Shown here piece by piece: positions 6,618 to 15,586 of a stretch of 64,000 nucleotides of DNA. Source of the stretch: Oscillospiraceae bacterium. Its GTDB lineage: Bacteria > Bacillota > Clostridia > Oscillospirales > Ruminococcaceae. The stretch lies in assembly GCA_017550285.1 (NCBI GenBank), contig JAFZPP010000037.1, forward strand, positions 43,088 through 107,087, in the 5' to 3' direction. Numbering within the stretch: position 1 is the first letter of the stretch; each line of letters starts with the position of its first letter. The notes beneath the pieces were generated by a model. The model was not told the origin of the DNA, ran no database searches, and saw only the letters and a list, made by a program, of their open reading frames with translations. The position numbers and the translations under genes were made by a program.

Positions 6618-7700
6618 TCAATCTCCGAACGAAACGCCGATGCGCTTGGCGGTGATGACGAGCTGATCCTTCGGATCGACAAACTTTGTCAGTCCGGCAA
6701 TATCCTCGAGCTTATTGGAGGTAACCTTGCCGTTGACCATTGCGACGGTTCTGCCGTATTTTTCATTGGCAATCAGCTTTGCGGCATGGACGCCGAATTT
6801 TGTTGCAAGGATACGGTCATATGCCGAGGGCGAGCCGCCGCGCAGCATATGTCCCGGGACGCAGACGCGCGTATCAATGCCGGTGCCTGCCTGTACCTGC
6901 GCCGCGATGCGGGAGGTCGCCGTGATGATGCCTGCCTCCTCACGCTTTCTTGCGCGGTCTTTCTTTTTGAGCTTCGCCTCGTCCTTATCGAACGCGCCCT
7001 CTGCGACCGCCATGATTGAGAAGGATTTGCCGCTTGCCGCGCGCTTCATGATCGCGTCGCAGACCTTGTCGATATCATAGGGAATCTCCGGAACCAGGAT
7101 GATATCCGCGCCGCCTGCAAGACCGGAATTCAGCGTGAGCCAGCCCGCCTTGTTGCCCATGATCTCACAGACCAGAATGCGGCTGTGAGAGGCAGCGGTC
7201 GTGTGCAGGCGGTCGATTGCGTCCGTTGCGGTATCGACGGCGGTATGGAAGCCGAAGGTCACATCCGTGCCGTAGATATCATTGTCGATTGTCTTCGGCA
7301 GACCGATGACATTGAGTCCCTCCTGCGCCAGCAGATGCGAGGTTTTATGTGTACCGTTGCCGCCGAGCGTCAGCAGGCAGTCGAGCTTTTGCTTTTTGTA
7401 GGTCTCACGCATATTTTTGACTTTGTCCACATTGTCATCGCCGATGACAGTCATCATCTTGAACGGCTGACGCTTTGTGCCGAGGATTGTGCCGCCCTGC
7501 GTCAGAATACCGGAGAATTCGCCCGGCTGCATGACGCGGCAGAGATTGTGGATCAGACCGTAATAGCCGTTGGAGATGCCGACGATCTCGACATTCTCCT
7601 CGCCCATCAGCTCAAAGCATGCCTTTGCGACGCCGCGGATTGTCGCATTCAGTCCCGGACAGTCGCCGCCCGATGTCAGGATTCCGATTCTCTTTTTCAT
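6618..7700 (-). CDS. pfkA: 6-phosphofructokinase
   Basis: A 360-residue glycolytic enzyme converting fructose 6-phosphate to fructose 1,6-bisphosphate. Visible motifs are GGDCPGLN (11-18), GGNGT (113-117) and PKTIDNDI (135-142). The Gly in GGNGT favours ATP as phosphate donor, while the Lys in PKTIDNDI is typical of PPi-dependent and some long ATP-dependent enzymes, so donor use is not settled by sequence. The length fits the longer mixed PFK group rather than the 320-residue E. coli type. GAAAGGA precedes the ATG. It is last of three minus-strand genes after the EAL and NERD genes, 42 bases from the latter. Confidence 0.93.
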   Translation of the reverse strand: MKKRIGILTSGGDCPGLNATIRGVAKACFELMGEENVEIVGISNGYYGLIHNLCRVMQPGEFSGILTQGGTILGTKRQPFKMMTVIGDDNVDKVKNMRETYKKQKLDCLLTLGGNGTHKTSHLLAQEGLNVIGLPKTIDNDIYGTDVTFGFHTAVDTATDAIDRLHTTAASHSRILVCEIMGNKAGWLTLNSGLAGGADIILVPEIPYDIDKVCDAIMKRAASGKSFSIMAVAEGAFDKDEAKLKKKDRARKREEAGIITATSRIAAQVQAGTGIDTRVCVPGHMLRGGSPSAYDRILATKFGVHAAKLIANEKYGRTVAMVNGKVTSNKLEDIAGLTKFVDPKDQLVITAKRIGVSFGD

Positions 7701-7742
7701 GGTTTTTTTTCCTTTCGTATATAGTTTCCGGTTGACGGGAAT

Positions 7743-8450
7743 TTACATCTTATGCCGGTAGGCGCATTTCGGGTAGTTGGAGCAGACCCAGAAATTGCCC
7801 TGCGGCGTGGAATATGCTTTCAGCTTGGCGTGACATTCCGGACAAATCTGATGCAGTAGCGCCATGCGTGCGCTGTTTTTATACTGAATCGACTGCTGCT
7901 CATGCTCGACGCGCGCGATATTGCCGCGAATCTGATTCTGTCCGATAAAATCAAAGATATAGTCGATCTCGCCGTCAGTCAGGAGCTTCTGCTGCTGCTC
8001 CGCGACATCCTGCATCACCTTTTGCAGCGTTTGCAGCGAGGTCACGATATTCGTGCGCGGCGGATAGGGCGGCGTGATCTCCAGTCTTGCGCCGGTGTAG
8101 CGGTACATAATCACGATAGAGTGATAGTAAATCTGAAAGGGCAGCGGCGCCAGAAAATCGCGCAGATATTTCAGATGATACAGATTTTGCAGGACGGGGC
8201 TGTAGTAATCTATTTCGCGGTCGCCGGTATAGTGCTTCCAGTATTTCTTCATGCCCTCGCCCTGAATGATGCCGCGAAATGTTTTCATTTCACAGACGAA
8301 GATACCGGCGCGTGTCAGGATCAGGAAGTCGATATGCATGGTCTTGCCTTCCTCAGCCGGAATCAGGATATCGCGGATGATTTTCAGGTCCTGATACTGC
8401 GCCAGCAGCATGGTCAGCTGCATCTCCGGTGTGAGCTGTTCATTTGCCAT
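7743..8450 (-). CDS. NERD-domain protein with topoisomerase-type zinc ribbon
   Basis: A 235-residue protein. The middle block HIDFLILTRAGIFVCEMKTF followed by G.I.GEG...W fits the NERD (nuclease-related) fold, with the Asp and the Glu-x-Lys of a restriction-like active site. The C terminus is a four-Cys zinc ribbon (CPECH...CSNYPKC) like those at the ends of topoisomerase I. It is probably cytoplasmic and acts on DNA or RNA, but NERD proteins are poorly characterised. It sits 35 bases after the EAL gene and 42 before pfkA. The ribosome site is weak (AAGAAGG, 12 bases away). Confidence 0.75.
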   Translation of the reverse strand: MANEQLTPEMQLTMLLAQYQDLKIIRDILIPAEEGKTMHIDFLILTRAGIFVCEMKTFRGIIQGEGMKKYWKHYTGDREIDYYSPVLQNLYHLKYLRDFLAPLPFQIYYHSIVIMYRYTGARLEITPPYPPRTNIVTSLQTLQKVMQDVAEQQQKLLTDGEIDYIFDFIGQNQIRGNIARVEHEQQSIQYKNSARMALLHQICPECHAKLKAYSTPQGNFWVCSNYPKCAYRHKM

Positions 8451-8485
8451 AGTCTTGTGTGCCTTCTTTCGGTAATTTGCCTTGA

Positions 8486-10777
8486 TCAGTAAACAATTTT
8501 ATTTGTCAGACTGTCGCGGATGAATTTCTCGGTCTGCCTTGCGGTCATCGGACGCCCGTAGAGATAGCCCTGTGCATATTCACAGCCTGCTGCGCGGAGC
8601 ATTTGCGCCTGTTCGTCTGTCTCGACACCCTCGGCAATCGTGTGAATCTGCTTTGCCTTGGCGATGCGCGCGACCGAATGCACAATCTCCTGCACGACCG
8701 GATTGTCATGCATTTCCGTGACAAAGGAGCGATCCAGCTTGACGATTGAAAAGGGAAGCTGCTCGATATAGCTCAGCGAGGAATAGCCGGTGCCGAAGTC
8801 ATCCATTGCGAGCTTGATGCCGGCTCTGCGGAGCTCATGCATCCGCTCGATTGTTGTATCAATATCCATGAGGGCGAGCGATTCCGTCAGCTCGATTTCA
8901 AGGCAGCTCGGTGCAAGTCCGTATTTATCCAGCGCATTCTGAATCTGTGCGCAGATATTTTCCTGATAGAAATCCGTGCTGCTGAAATTGATCGAGACGA
9001 CGGTATCCGGCAGTCCCATGGTCTGCCAGACCTTCATCTGACGGCAGGCGTCATACATGACAAAGCGCGTGATCTGCGTGATGAGCTGCGAACGCTCTGC
9101 AATCGGGATGAATACGCCCGGGGAGATCACCTTGCCGGAGGGATGATTCCAGCGGATCAGTGCCTCGAGACCGACGATTTCGCCGGTTTCCAGCGAGACC
9201 TTCGGCTGATAATACAGTTCCAGCTCATTACGCGAAAGTGCCTCATGCAGCTGCGATTCGAGATTACTGTCATGAATGATCTGGTCATGCATTGCAGGGG
9301 TATAGCGGCTGACGCTGCCGAGCGCATTCGAGCCGGAGGACAGCGCAAATTCCGCATGCTCCAGGATATGCTCAAAGCTGTCGCCGTCCGCGGGCATTCT
9401 TGCGTATCCGGCGGAGCAGGTCAGCGAGCGGTTGGAGAGATCGCCGACCGCCTTGGTCAGCAGGGCACGCTGTACCTTTGCGATGATCTTCTCCGGCAGT
9501 GAATCGTCGCCGGTGTCACGCAGAATCAGTGCAAAATTATCGCCGGAGATACGCGCGCCGAAGCCGCCCTGCGAGAGCTGCTTGACGAGCACATCCGCAA
9601 AGCTGCGCAGCAGTGCATTGCCCGCTGCATAGCCGCAGGTATCGTTGATCAGGTGGAAGCGGTCGATGTCCATGACAATGACCCAGTAGGAATTATGCAG
9701 CTCGGAGGTGCATTCATAGAGCTCCGAGCCCATGCGCATCAGCTTATTGCGGTTCGGGATGCCTGTCACCATATCTTCATAGGCGATCTTCTCCATTTTG
9801 GCATCGCGCTGCTTTTCTTCGGTGATGTCAATGACCGTTCCGCCGACGACGAGTCTGCCGGATTCCTTATAGGTGGTTGCACGGTAGCGGTAGGAATACC
9901 AGCGGTACTGTCCCTCTGCGGAGCAGATGCGGAGCTCCAGCGTATCGGTTTTGTCGATAAAATGCTTCATGTGGCTGCGCATGGTCTGCACATGGGTGTC
10001 AAATGCGACCGCATCCAGCGGGTAGATCAGCTTGCGGATTTCGGGGACGGTGATTGAATTGCTGCGCAGACCGAACATCTTTTGCAGCTTCTCCGAGGTG
10101 AAAATCTTCGGATTGCCCTGCTCAATCAGCAGCAGACCGACATCCATGAGCTCAATCGTCAGATTATGTCTGTCTTCGGAGGCGCTGAGCCGGTTGGTGT
10201 ATATTTTCAGCTTGGACTCCATGTTGCGGATATCGGCGAGGTCCATGCCGATCGAGAGCAGCCATGTGACACCGTCCTCGCCGGTCTCGACGGCAGAGGT
10301 GTTCCAGATCATGTTACGCGGTGCGCTGCCGCGCGCGGTGAAGGAATACTCATGATTCTTGGCATTGACGATTTCGCGGATATCTGCGTCGGTCATTGCC
10401 TCCTTCTTGCCGAAGAACATCGGCACAATCTCCTTCGCATTGATTTCCTCATGCTTCCGGATGTTGGCGAGCTCCCTGAGCGCGTCATTGAGGATGACCT
10501 CGGTGACGCTGTCATTCCAGAGCATCGCCGGTGCGGTCAGATTCTGTGTCAGATAGGTCAGGCGCTTGTGCGTCAGTTCCTTTTTTAACTGTTCGTTCCG
10601 GTCGCGGCGGTGTACCATGACAACGCAGAGTACGACTGCGAGCAGTGCATAGGAATTGAAGATAATAAAAATCAGGTCGCCTTTTTCCCGGTGGAAAAAA
10701 GCATACAGAATCAGATATCCGGTCAGCAGCGCAAATCCGATGACAACGGCTGCGATCAGATGATTTTTGTGTTTCAT
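8486..10777 (-). CDS. Membrane-anchored PAS-GGDEF-EAL cyclic di-GMP phosphodiesterase
   Basis: A 763-residue protein. The start at 10777 has AAGGAG upstream and places two membrane helices at residues 7-28 and 34-55; longer starts lie upstream of or inside the promoter. PAS-like regions follow (about 80-180 and 205-325), then a GGDEF-like domain whose signature is SGDNF (412-416), and an EAL domain with EALIRW (539-544), NFSS, ELTES, DDFGTGYSS and EGVET. The EAL motifs look complete, so c-di-GMP hydrolysis is likely. The GGDEF signature is degenerate, so cyclase activity is unlikely, though it may bind GTP as a regulator. It is first in a possible operon with the NERD and pfkA genes. Confidence 0.88.
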   Translation of the reverse strand: MKHKNHLIAAVVIGFALLTGYLILYAFFHREKGDLIFIIFNSYALLAVVLCVVMVHRRDRNEQLKKELTHKRLTYLTQNLTAPAMLWNDSVTEVILNDALRELANIRKHEEINAKEIVPMFFGKKEAMTDADIREIVNAKNHEYSFTARGSAPRNMIWNTSAVETGEDGVTWLLSIGMDLADIRNMESKLKIYTNRLSASEDRHNLTIELMDVGLLLIEQGNPKIFTSEKLQKMFGLRSNSITVPEIRKLIYPLDAVAFDTHVQTMRSHMKHFIDKTDTLELRICSAEGQYRWYSYRYRATTYKESGRLVVGGTVIDITEEKQRDAKMEKIAYEDMVTGIPNRNKLMRMGSELYECTSELHNSYWVIVMDIDRFHLINDTCGYAAGNALLRSFADVLVKQLSQGGFGARISGDNFALILRDTGDDSLPEKIIAKVQRALLTKAVGDLSNRSLTCSAGYARMPADGDSFEHILEHAEFALSSGSNALGSVSRYTPAMHDQIIHDSNLESQLHEALSRNELELYYQPKVSLETGEIVGLEALIRWNHPSGKVISPGVFIPIAERSQLITQITRFVMYDACRQMKVWQTMGLPDTVVSINFSSTDFYQENICAQIQNALDKYGLAPSCLEIELTESLALMDIDTTIERMHELRRAGIKLAMDDFGTGYSSLSYIEQLPFSIVKLDRSFVTEMHDNPVVQEIVHSVARIAKAKQIHTIAEGVETDEQAQMLRAAGCEYAQGYLYGRPMTARQTEKFIRDSLTNKIVY

Positions 10778-10895
10778 GAACCGCCCGCTCCTTTCTGCAA
10801 GAATTTCTCCTCGTTTGTCCTGCACGCTTTCTGTCGCTGAAACGGAAACCGGTGTTCCGGCATTCCGTGAAAAGTGTACAAAAGTCCATAATGTT

Positions 10896-10924
10896 ATTAT
10901 ATCAAAGAATGCCGTAATTGTCAA
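10896..10924 (-). promoter_or_regulatory. Promoter of the EAL phosphodiesterase gene
   Basis: On the minus strand TTGACA (10919-10924), 17 bases, TATAAT (10896-10901). The predicted transcript starts about 110 bases before the ATG at 10777, which supports that shorter start. Confidence 0.85.
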
Positions 10925-10952
10925 TGGATTTTCGTGAGATGTGAAAAACATT

Positions 10953-10980
10953 TTGAAACAGATTTCACAAAAAATTCACA
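10953..10980 (+). promoter_or_regulatory. Three 11-bp-phased direct repeats upstream of the two-component operon
   Basis: TTGAAA, TTCACA and TTCACA begin at 10953, 10964 and 10975, an exact 11-bp period. OmpR/PhoP-family regulators bind such one-turn repeats, and Bacillus PhoP boxes are TTAACA-like with this spacing. They lie just before an A/T-rich -10-like region (TAAAAT, 10990-10995) of the adjacent regulator, so autoregulation is plausible. Confidence 0.45.
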
Positions 10981-11044
10981 TTTATATGGTAAAATATAAA
11001 AAGCATAAATTCCAATCCGAAAAAACAGAAAGGAACCGATCACC

Positions 11045-11713
11045 ATGAAGATTCTGATTGTCGATGACGAAATTAACATCCGCAATGTTGTGAAGGAATA
11101 TGCAGAGCACGAGGGCTTCAAGGCAGATGAAGCCGGCGACGGCATGGAGGCTGTCACAATGGCAAAGGCGCAGGACTATGATCTGATTATCATGGACGTC
11201 ATGATGCCCCGTCTGGACGGATTCTCCGCCTGCAAGGAAATCCGCAAGACAAAGGATACCCCGATTATCATTCTCTCCGCGAGAGATGACGAATATGATC
11301 AGCAGCACGGCTTCGATCTCGGCATCGACGACTATGTCACAAAGCCGTTTTCGCCGCCGCTGCTCATGGCGCGCGTCAAGGCGGTTGTCTCGCGCCGGAA
11401 TTCCTCACGGACGAATGTCACCGAGCCGATGACTTTTGAGGGGCTCGAGATTAATATGTCCGGCAGAGAGGTCTATGTGGACGGCAAGCGTGCCAATATG
11501 ACTCCGAAGGAATATGATCTGCTCTTCTATCTCGTCAAGAACCGCAATATCGCCCTGACACGCGATAAGCTGCTGGAGGAGGTCTGGGGCTATGACTTCT
11601 TCGGTGATGACCGCACAGTCGATACCCATATCAAGATGCTCCGCAACAGTCTCGGTGAATACCGCAAGTTTATTGTGACGCTGAGAGGAATGGGATATAA
11701 GTTTGAAGCATAA
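11045..11713 (+). CDS. OmpR/PhoP-family response regulator
   Basis: A 222-residue regulator. The receiver domain has Asp8-Asp9, phosphoacceptor Asp51 (IIMDVMMP), Ser78 and Lys100. The C-terminal winged helix (about 125-220) has the usual LTPKEYDLL-like block (MTPKEYDLLFYL) and ends RGMGYKFEA. It activates or represses genes when phosphorylated by its partner, whose start overlaps this gene by 11 bases. An AGAAAGGA site precedes the ATG. Phosphate or envelope stress is the usual signal for the closest families, but the sequence does not decide it. Confidence 0.93.
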   Translation: MKILIVDDEINIRNVVKEYAEHEGFKADEAGDGMEAVTMAKAQDYDLIIMDVMMPRLDGFSACKEIRKTKDTPIIILSARDDEYDQQHGFDLGIDDYVTKPFSPPLLMARVKAVVSRRNSSRTNVTEPMTFEGLEINMSGREVYVDGKRANMTPKEYDLLFYLVKNRNIALTRDKLLEEVWGYDFFGDDRTVDTHIKMLRNSLGEYRKFIVTLRGMGYKFEA

Positions 11714-13130
11714 GTTATTCCGGAAAAATTCCATGCGCCTGAACATCTGGTTCTGGTTCATGGAATTTGTCCTTTTCACCTTTTTGCTGCTCTGGGTCTG
11801 TCAGGTTCTTTTTTTGCAGAATTTCTATGACCGCATGAAAACCAAGGATATCATGCGGCTTTCAGACCAGCTGATTGAGCTGTATCAGCAGGGCGGCTAT
11901 GAAAAAGAATTCAAAGAAATCGCAATGAAGAATGAGCTCTGCATAGATATACGCGACCGGTTTAACCGTTCCGTTACGTATTATCACGGTATTGCCGGAA
12001 GCTGCTTCATTCACGGCTATAACAATCAGGCTACGGCGATTATTCAGAAGGTTCGTGAATCCTCTGACGGTGTTGCATACTGGAAGGATACGCATCCGGT
12101 CACGAATGCCGATCTGCTGATTTATGTGCGCGTGATCGGCTCGCCTTCGATGCCGGAGGGCTATCTGCTGATCAATACGCCGCTCAAGCCTGTCTCCGCG
12201 ACGGTCAGCATCATCCGGCGGCAGCTCATCATCATCACGATTCTGCTCGTGCTGATCGCGGCACTGCTTTCGATGATTGTCTCCGACCGCCTTGCAAAGC
12301 CGATTGTCCGCGTGACAAAGGAGGCGGAGCAGCTTGCGCACGGCAGATACGATATCCAGTTTGACGGCTCGGGCTATGACGAGGCGGAGCGCCTTGCCGA
12401 AACGCTGACCTATGCGAGCCATGAAATCAACCGCGTCGATGCCATGCAGCGCGACCTGATCGCAAATGCCTCGCATGATCTGCGGACACCGCTCACAATG
12501 CTGAAAGCCTATGCAGAAATGATCCGCGATCTGTCCGGCGACAATCCGGTCAAGCGCGCGGAGCATTTGCAGGTCATTATTGAGGAAACCGACCGCCTGA
12601 CGGCTCTTGTCAATGATATCCTTGATCTCTCCAAATATGAAAACGGAAAGATGAAGCTCGAGCGCAGTGAATTTGACATGGAGGACCGTCTGACTGAAAT
12701 CGTCGAGCGCTACAGAGGGCTGAGCGATGTCTCCGGCTATACCTTCTCGCTCGAAACCGACGGCGAGGCGGTTGTCAGCTGCGATGCGGGCAAGATCGAG
12801 CAGGTGATCTGCAATCTCATCAATAACGCCATGAATTACAGCGGTGAGGAGAAGCAGATTTTCGTCCGGCTTCAGCATACGCCGGAGGGCATCCGTATTT
12901 CCGTGCGCGATACCGGCGCCGGTATGGATCAGGAGACGCTCTCACGCATTTTCGATAAGTATTACCGCAGCGAAAACTATAAGCGTGAGGTGCGCGGCAC
13001 CGGTCTCGGGCTCTCGATTGTCAAAGCAATCCTGCGGATGCATGACTATGCATTCGGCGTGGACAGCACGGTCGGCGTCGGTTCGACCTTCTGGTTCGTG
13101 ATTCATCCGGAGGAAGCCGAGAAATCATAA
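11703..13130 (+). CDS. Membrane sensor histidine kinase, partner of the upstream regulator
   Basis: A 475-residue kinase (from a TTG at 11703; an ATG at 11733 is also possible). It has membrane helices at about 14-39 and 174-196 with an external sensor of roughly 135 residues between them, a HAMP linker (196-248), and a HisKA domain with phosphoacceptor His258 in ASHDLRTPL. The ATPase domain has N box NLINNAMNYS, G1 DTGAGM, F box IFDKYYRS and G2 GTGLGLSIV. The external domain shows no named fold that I recognise. All catalytic boxes look intact. Confidence 0.93.
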   Translation: MKHKLFRKNSMRLNIWFWFMEFVLFTFLLLWVCQVLFLQNFYDRMKTKDIMRLSDQLIELYQQGGYEKEFKEIAMKNELCIDIRDRFNRSVTYYHGIAGSCFIHGYNNQATAIIQKVRESSDGVAYWKDTHPVTNADLLIYVRVIGSPSMPEGYLLINTPLKPVSATVSIIRRQLIIITILLVLIAALLSMIVSDRLAKPIVRVTKEAEQLAHGRYDIQFDGSGYDEAERLAETLTYASHEINRVDAMQRDLIANASHDLRTPLTMLKAYAEMIRDLSGDNPVKRAEHLQVIIEETDRLTALVNDILDLSKYENGKMKLERSEFDMEDRLTEIVERYRGLSDVSGYTFSLETDGEAVVSCDAGKIEQVICNLINNAMNYSGEEKQIFVRLQHTPEGIRISVRDTGAGMDQETLSRIFDKYYRSENYKREVRGTGLGLSIVKAILRMHDYAFGVDSTVGVGSTFWFVIHPEEAEKS

Positions 13131-13207
13131 GCGGCGTGGATTTGCATATAACCCTTCGGGGCTGAACCGCTTTTCTCGGCAGGGTGCACAAATCTCCGGC
13201 GCGGCAC

Positions 13208-13236
13208 TTGACTTTTTCTCAGTTTTACTGTATAAT
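13208..13236 (+). promoter_or_regulatory. Promoter of rpmH
   Basis: TTGACT (13208-13213), a 17-base spacer and TATAAT (13231-13236). It gives a leader of about 130 bases before rpmH. The 244-base gap from 13131 to 13374 shows no DnaA boxes. Confidence 0.85.
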
Positions 13237-13374
13237 CAAACCTTGCAGGGGTATCTTTGCCCGATGCATACTATATTTATATAGATGCAGGCAGATATCC
13301 GATCCAAATACTGTAATTCGCTGTGCTGCTATGCTGCGGCGCATTGATACAAAAGAAAAGGAGTGACGATTTCC

Positions 13375-13509
13375 ATGAAGAGAACATATCAGCCGAAGAA
13401 GCGGCACCGTAAGATGGAGCATGGCTTCCGGAAGCGTATGGCAACCGCAAACGGTCGCAAGGTTCTGGCTCGCCGCCGTGCAAAGGGTCGTGCAAAGCTG
13501 ACCTACTGA
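13375..13509 (+). CDS. rpmH: 50S ribosomal protein L34
   Basis: A 44-residue basic protein beginning [21 protein letters not shown] and ending KGRAKLTY, a clear L34 match and too short for most ORF callers. AAAAGGAG lies 12 bases before the ATG. It opens the conserved origin-proximal order rpmH-rnpA-yidD-yidC-jag-mnmE-mnmG-rsmG. In many bacteria dnaA lies just upstream on the opposite strand; here a two-component system takes that place. Confidence 0.97.
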   Translation: MKRTYQPKKRHRKMEHGFRKRMATANGRKVLARRRAKGRAKLTY

Positions 13510-13527
13510 TCCGATACGCAAGTAAGA

Positions 13528-13555
13528 GGGCCACAAGATATTGTGGTCCTTTTTT
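13528..13555 (+). terminator. Hairpin with T run between rpmH and rnpA
   Basis: A 9-bp stem (13528-13536 with 13541-13549, one G-U pair), a 4-base loop and six T residues. As rnpA has no clear promoter of its own here, this may be a partial terminator that lets L34 be made in excess over RNase P protein. Confidence 0.75.
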
Positions 13556-13593
13556 ACTATGCGAAATGTCAACGCTCCCCGGGGGAGAAGCCT

Positions 13594-14007
13594 ATGCTTT
13601 TTACGCAGATACTCAATCAGAACGCAGATTTCCAGCGGCTCTACCGCTCCGGTGCGTTCTGCTCGCTGGGCAGCGCACTGCTCTATGTCAGACCGAACCG
13701 TCTGCCCTATAACCGCCTCGGCATCACCGCGGGCAAAAAGATCGGCAATGCCGTGAAGCGCAACCGCGCAAAGCGCATCATCCGCGAAGCCTACCGCGCT
13801 GCGGAGCCGCTGCTCCCGATCGGGATTGACCTCGTCGTTGTTGCGAGAAGCTCGCTGCCGGAACAGTCCTCGACCGTTCTGACAGAGCGCTTTCTGACTG
13901 CCGGTGTGCAGCATTGCTGCGGTGTCAGCAGCGGAGAGATTCCGTGTACGCCGAATCCGCAGAACCGCAAGAAACCGCGCGGCAGCAAGACCGCGAAGCA
14001 GTCATGA
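13594..14007 (+). CDS. rnpA: Ribonuclease P protein component
   Basis: A 137-residue protein subunit that helps the RNase P RNA trim tRNA 5' ends. The signature is clear: FQRLYRSG near the N terminus, and the RNR-type motif with [29 protein letters not shown]. The ATG at 13594 has GGGGGAG about 8 bases upstream; an earlier GTG at 13543 would overlap the terminator. The tail beyond residue about 105 is basic ([14 protein letters not shown]). Its last codons overlap the yidD start. Confidence 0.95.
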   Translation: MLFTQILNQNADFQRLYRSGAFCSLGSALLYVRPNRLPYNRLGITAGKKIGNAVKRNRAKRIIREAYRAAEPLLPIGIDLVVVARSSLPEQSSTVLTERFLTAGVQHCCGVSSGEIPCTPNPQNRKKPRGSKTAKQS

Positions 14008-14357
14008 AGCTGCTGCGGCATATCTATTCCGCACCGATCCGCTTTTACCGGCGCTTCATTTCGCCGCTCTTTCCGGCAGTCTGCCGCTACAGACCGACCT
14101 GCTCGGCATATGCGCTGGAAGCGATTGAACGCTTCGGCATCATCCGCGGCACATGGCTCGGTACGCTCCGGATCCTGCGGTGCAATCCCTTTTCAAAGGG
14201 CGGCTGGGATCCTGTTCCCTTGCAGTTTGATCTGCTGGGACGGCATAAGGTTCCGCAGCCGGATCCGCTTTCAAGAGCGCAGCGGCTTGCGCTGGAATAT
14301 GATCTGCTGCTCGCAGACCGGACAAAATGGCACGGCAGAAAAGCCGCCCGAAACTGA
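14004..14357 (+). CDS. yidD: Membrane protein insertion efficiency factor YidD
   Basis: A 117-residue protein starting in an ATGA overlap with the rnpA stop. It carries the YidD core ([28 protein letters not shown] and [17 protein letters not shown]) with conserved Cys in the CRYRPTCS and RCNPF blocks. It is thought to associate with the membrane through an amphipathic helix and aid YidC-dependent insertion; yidC follows. The roughly 40-residue tail after the core is longer than in the E. coli protein and is basic. Confidence 0.94.
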   Translation: MKLLRHIYSAPIRFYRRFISPLFPAVCRYRPTCSAYALEAIERFGIIRGTWLGTLRILRCNPFSKGGWDPVPLQFDLLGRHKVPQPDPLSRAQRLALEYDLLLADRTKWHGRKAARN

Positions 14358-14401
14358 CAGAATATTGAATTATCGTGTTCCATTGAACGGAGGAAACGCA
14401 T

Positions 14402-15547
14402 TTGAGTCTCATCGCAAAGCTGTTTGGCTGGATTATGTACCTGATCTATCAGATCATCCCAAGCTACGGTATCGCTATTATCCTGTTTACAATCGTCATC
14501 AAGCTGCTGACGCTGCCGAATACCTATAAAATGCAGGTCAATCAGGCACGGCAGGGCTTGATCGCGCCGAAGCTCGAAAAAATCAAAAAGTCGTTTGCGA
14601 ATAATCCGCAGCGTTTTCAGGAGGAGCAGAATAAGCTCTATCAGCAGGAAGGCATCAACCAGACTGCCGGCTGCCTTGGCTCGATCCTGATGATGGTTCT
14701 GCTGCTCGGTGTTTATCAGGTTGTTTACCGTCCGCTGACCTATGTTCTGCGGCTCGAACCGGAGCAGATTACGCAGGCAAAGGATTTGCTGGTTAACTGG
14801 CTTGAAACCCAGAATATCACCGAGAAATCCATCAACGGCAGACCGGAGCTCATTCTGCTGAAATATGCAAAGACCAATCCGGAGATTTTCAGCTCTATGG
14901 GCGGCTTTACGGACAAGCTCGCCGGCTTCAACAACAACTTCCTCGGCTTTGACCTTGCAGGTGTGCCGAGTCTGCATCCGGAAAACGGCTGGAGCTTTAC
15001 GGCAGTCATGCTCGTTCTCCTGCCTGTTCTCGCAACGATTGCACAGCTCGTCATGACGGTCATTACGCAGCGCCACAGCCGCAAGATCAATCCGGCTGCT
15101 GCACAGTCCATGGGCGCCATGAACATTATGCTCTATACCACGCCGCTGATGACGCTCTGGATCGGTATGTCCGTTCCGGCTGCTATGAGCTTCTACTGGG
15201 TCGTCAACTCGATCATTTCACTGGCTGTTCAGCTGATGCTTTATAAGTATCTTTCCGGCGAACGGCTCCTGAAGATCAACGAGCGCGAAAAGGCAAAGCA
15301 GATTGCCAAGGGTCCGACATGGATGCAGCGCATGATGGAGCAGTCCCAGCAGCAGCTTGCCGAACAGGAGGCAATGCAGAACGGCAGCGGCAACGGCAAC
15401 CGTACCCGCTATATGGACGGTGACGACGGTATGTCCCGCAAGGAGCGTGCCGAATATGAAAAAACGCTGATAGAAGCAGCCAGAAAACGTGCTGCTTTGA
15501 AATACGGAGATGATATTCCGGAGGAGCAGGGCTCTGTAAAGGATTGA
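14402..15547 (+). CDS. yidC: Membrane protein insertase YidC (Oxa1 family)
   Basis: A 381-residue insertase starting at TTG (14402) with GGAGG 8 bases before it. It is the Gram-positive short form without the large periplasmic P1 domain: hydrophobic N terminus, SYGIAIILFTIVIKLLTLP helix, a charged cytoplasmic hairpin (LEKIKKSFANNPQRFQEEQNKLYQ), then four more membrane segments. The segment between about residues 120 and 185 is longer than usual and soluble-looking. The C-terminal tail is hydrophilic and basic, as expected for ribosome contact. There is no lipobox Cys, unlike B. subtilis SpoIIIJ. Confidence 0.94.
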   Translation: MSLIAKLFGWIMYLIYQIIPSYGIAIILFTIVIKLLTLPNTYKMQVNQARQGLIAPKLEKIKKSFANNPQRFQEEQNKLYQQEGINQTAGCLGSILMMVLLLGVYQVVYRPLTYVLRLEPEQITQAKDLLVNWLETQNITEKSINGRPELILLKYAKTNPEIFSSMGGFTDKLAGFNNNFLGFDLAGVPSLHPENGWSFTAVMLVLLPVLATIAQLVMTVITQRHSRKINPAAAQSMGAMNIMLYTTPLMTLWIGMSVPAAMSFYWVVNSIISLAVQLMLYKYLSGERLLKINEREKAKQIAKGPTWMQRMMEQSQQQLAEQEAMQNGSGNGNRTRYMDGDDGMSRKERAEYEKTLIEAARKRAALKYGDDIPEEQGSVKD

Positions 15548-15586
15548 TGCTCCGCAAAATCTGTAACGAAGGGAGATCAGAACGAA

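Noticed and set aside
13131..13374. Replication origin upstream of rpmH
   Set aside because: No TTATCCACA-type DnaA boxes or A/T-rich unwinding repeats were found and dnaA is absent. The gap holds an ordinary rpmH promoter.
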